Part shown: piece after piece, positions 33,549 through 33,588 of the stretch
Layout: each line of letters begins with the position of its first letter
Numbering within the stretch: the stretch's first letter is position 1
Origin: Bacillota bacterium
GTDB lineage: Bacteria > Bacillota > Clostridia > Lachnospirales > Lachnospiraceae
Length of the DNA: 33,588 bases
Direction: 5' to 3'
NCBI GenBank assembly: GCA_030526045.1
Contig: JAUNDN010000030.1
Span: 1-33,588 of the forward strand
The notes under the pieces: generated by a model
Told to the model about the DNA's origin: nothing
Databases searched by the model: none
The model's input: only the letters and a program-made list of their open reading frames with translations
Position numbers and translations under genes: made by a program

Positions 33549-33588
33549 TGGATGGAGGTGGATTCGAACCACCGAAGCAATTTGCAGC
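33549..33588 (-). tRNA. tRNA, partial 3' half, probably tRNA-Tyr
   Basis: Only the variable arm, T-arm and acceptor 3' strand lie in the window. The T-arm is GGTGG-TTCGAAT-CCACC and the acceptor 3' strand TCCATCC with discriminator A. The preceding arm (GCTGC...TTGCTTCGG) is a long class II variable arm of the tyrosine type. The anticodon is beyond the right edge, so Tyr is a likelihood; Leu or Ser would be the alternatives. No CCA encoded. Confidence 0.7.

Overview
The window looks like a chromosomal housekeeping segment from an anaerobic, low-to-moderate GC Firmicute, most likely a Clostridia member near Lachnospiraceae. This is inferred from two type III glutamine synthetases, Bacillus-type gene neighbourhoods (ireB-ruvX-yrzB and yaaO-yaaR-holB-yaaT-yabB-rsmI), SpmA- and RicT-type sporulation-era genes, a class B sortase, and Shine-Dalgarno (SD) sites of the AGGAGG type. 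No phage, insertion sequence or CRISPR array is visible, and almost every gene is on the minus strand.

Layout, left to right. Positions 1-53 hold a cut-off tRNA-Gln with a near-consensus promoter. A plus-strand gene at 307-978 encodes a DUF1905-like plus C39-like cysteine protease-fold protein and has a textbook catabolite-responsive element (cre) just upstream. Two tandem 703-residue type III glutamine synthetases follow (1065-5511, minus). From 5548 to 11364 (minus) lies one tightly packed gene run, in transcription order ireB, ruvX, DUF1292, a Fur-family regulator, RNase J, a YlbF-family gene, a short MltG-like membrane protein, trmR and trhP. mtaB (minus) diverges from a short HPr-like gene at 12889-13119 (plus). 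Another minus run reads, in transcription order, spmA-like, aldo/keto reductase, prmA, rsmE, cysteine desulfurase and thiI.

From 19200 to 22999 is the main plus-strand island: a transglutaminase-fold lipoprotein, a GspF/PilC-type membrane protein, and four small single-pass proteins, one with a type IV prepilin signature. The pilus ATPase and prepilin peptidase are not in the window. This run converges with a class B sortase and a secreted CAP-domain protein (minus, 22976-24407). From 24523 to 32634 is the second conserved minus run, in transcription order HD-domain protein, Orn/Lys/Arg decarboxylase, pyruvate kinase, guanylate-kinase-like protein, yaaR, holB, ricT, trmN6-like and rsmI. A small lipoprotein and a tRNA cluster (partial Tyr-like, fMet, Phe, Lys, all minus) close the window.

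Functional theme: much of the window serves RNA modification and translation (TrhP, TrmR, MtaB, ThiI with its cysteine desulfurase, RsmE, RsmI, PrmA, a TrmN6-like enzyme, RNase J and several tRNAs). The least ordinary items are the cre-controlled C39-like protein, the HPr-like protein that lacks the phosphocarrier histidine, the MltG-like protein with no catalytic domain, the ATPase-less pilus operon, and the guanylate-kinase-like gene that sits where tmk is found in Bacillus. All family assignments come from motif recognition by eye; no database search was run.
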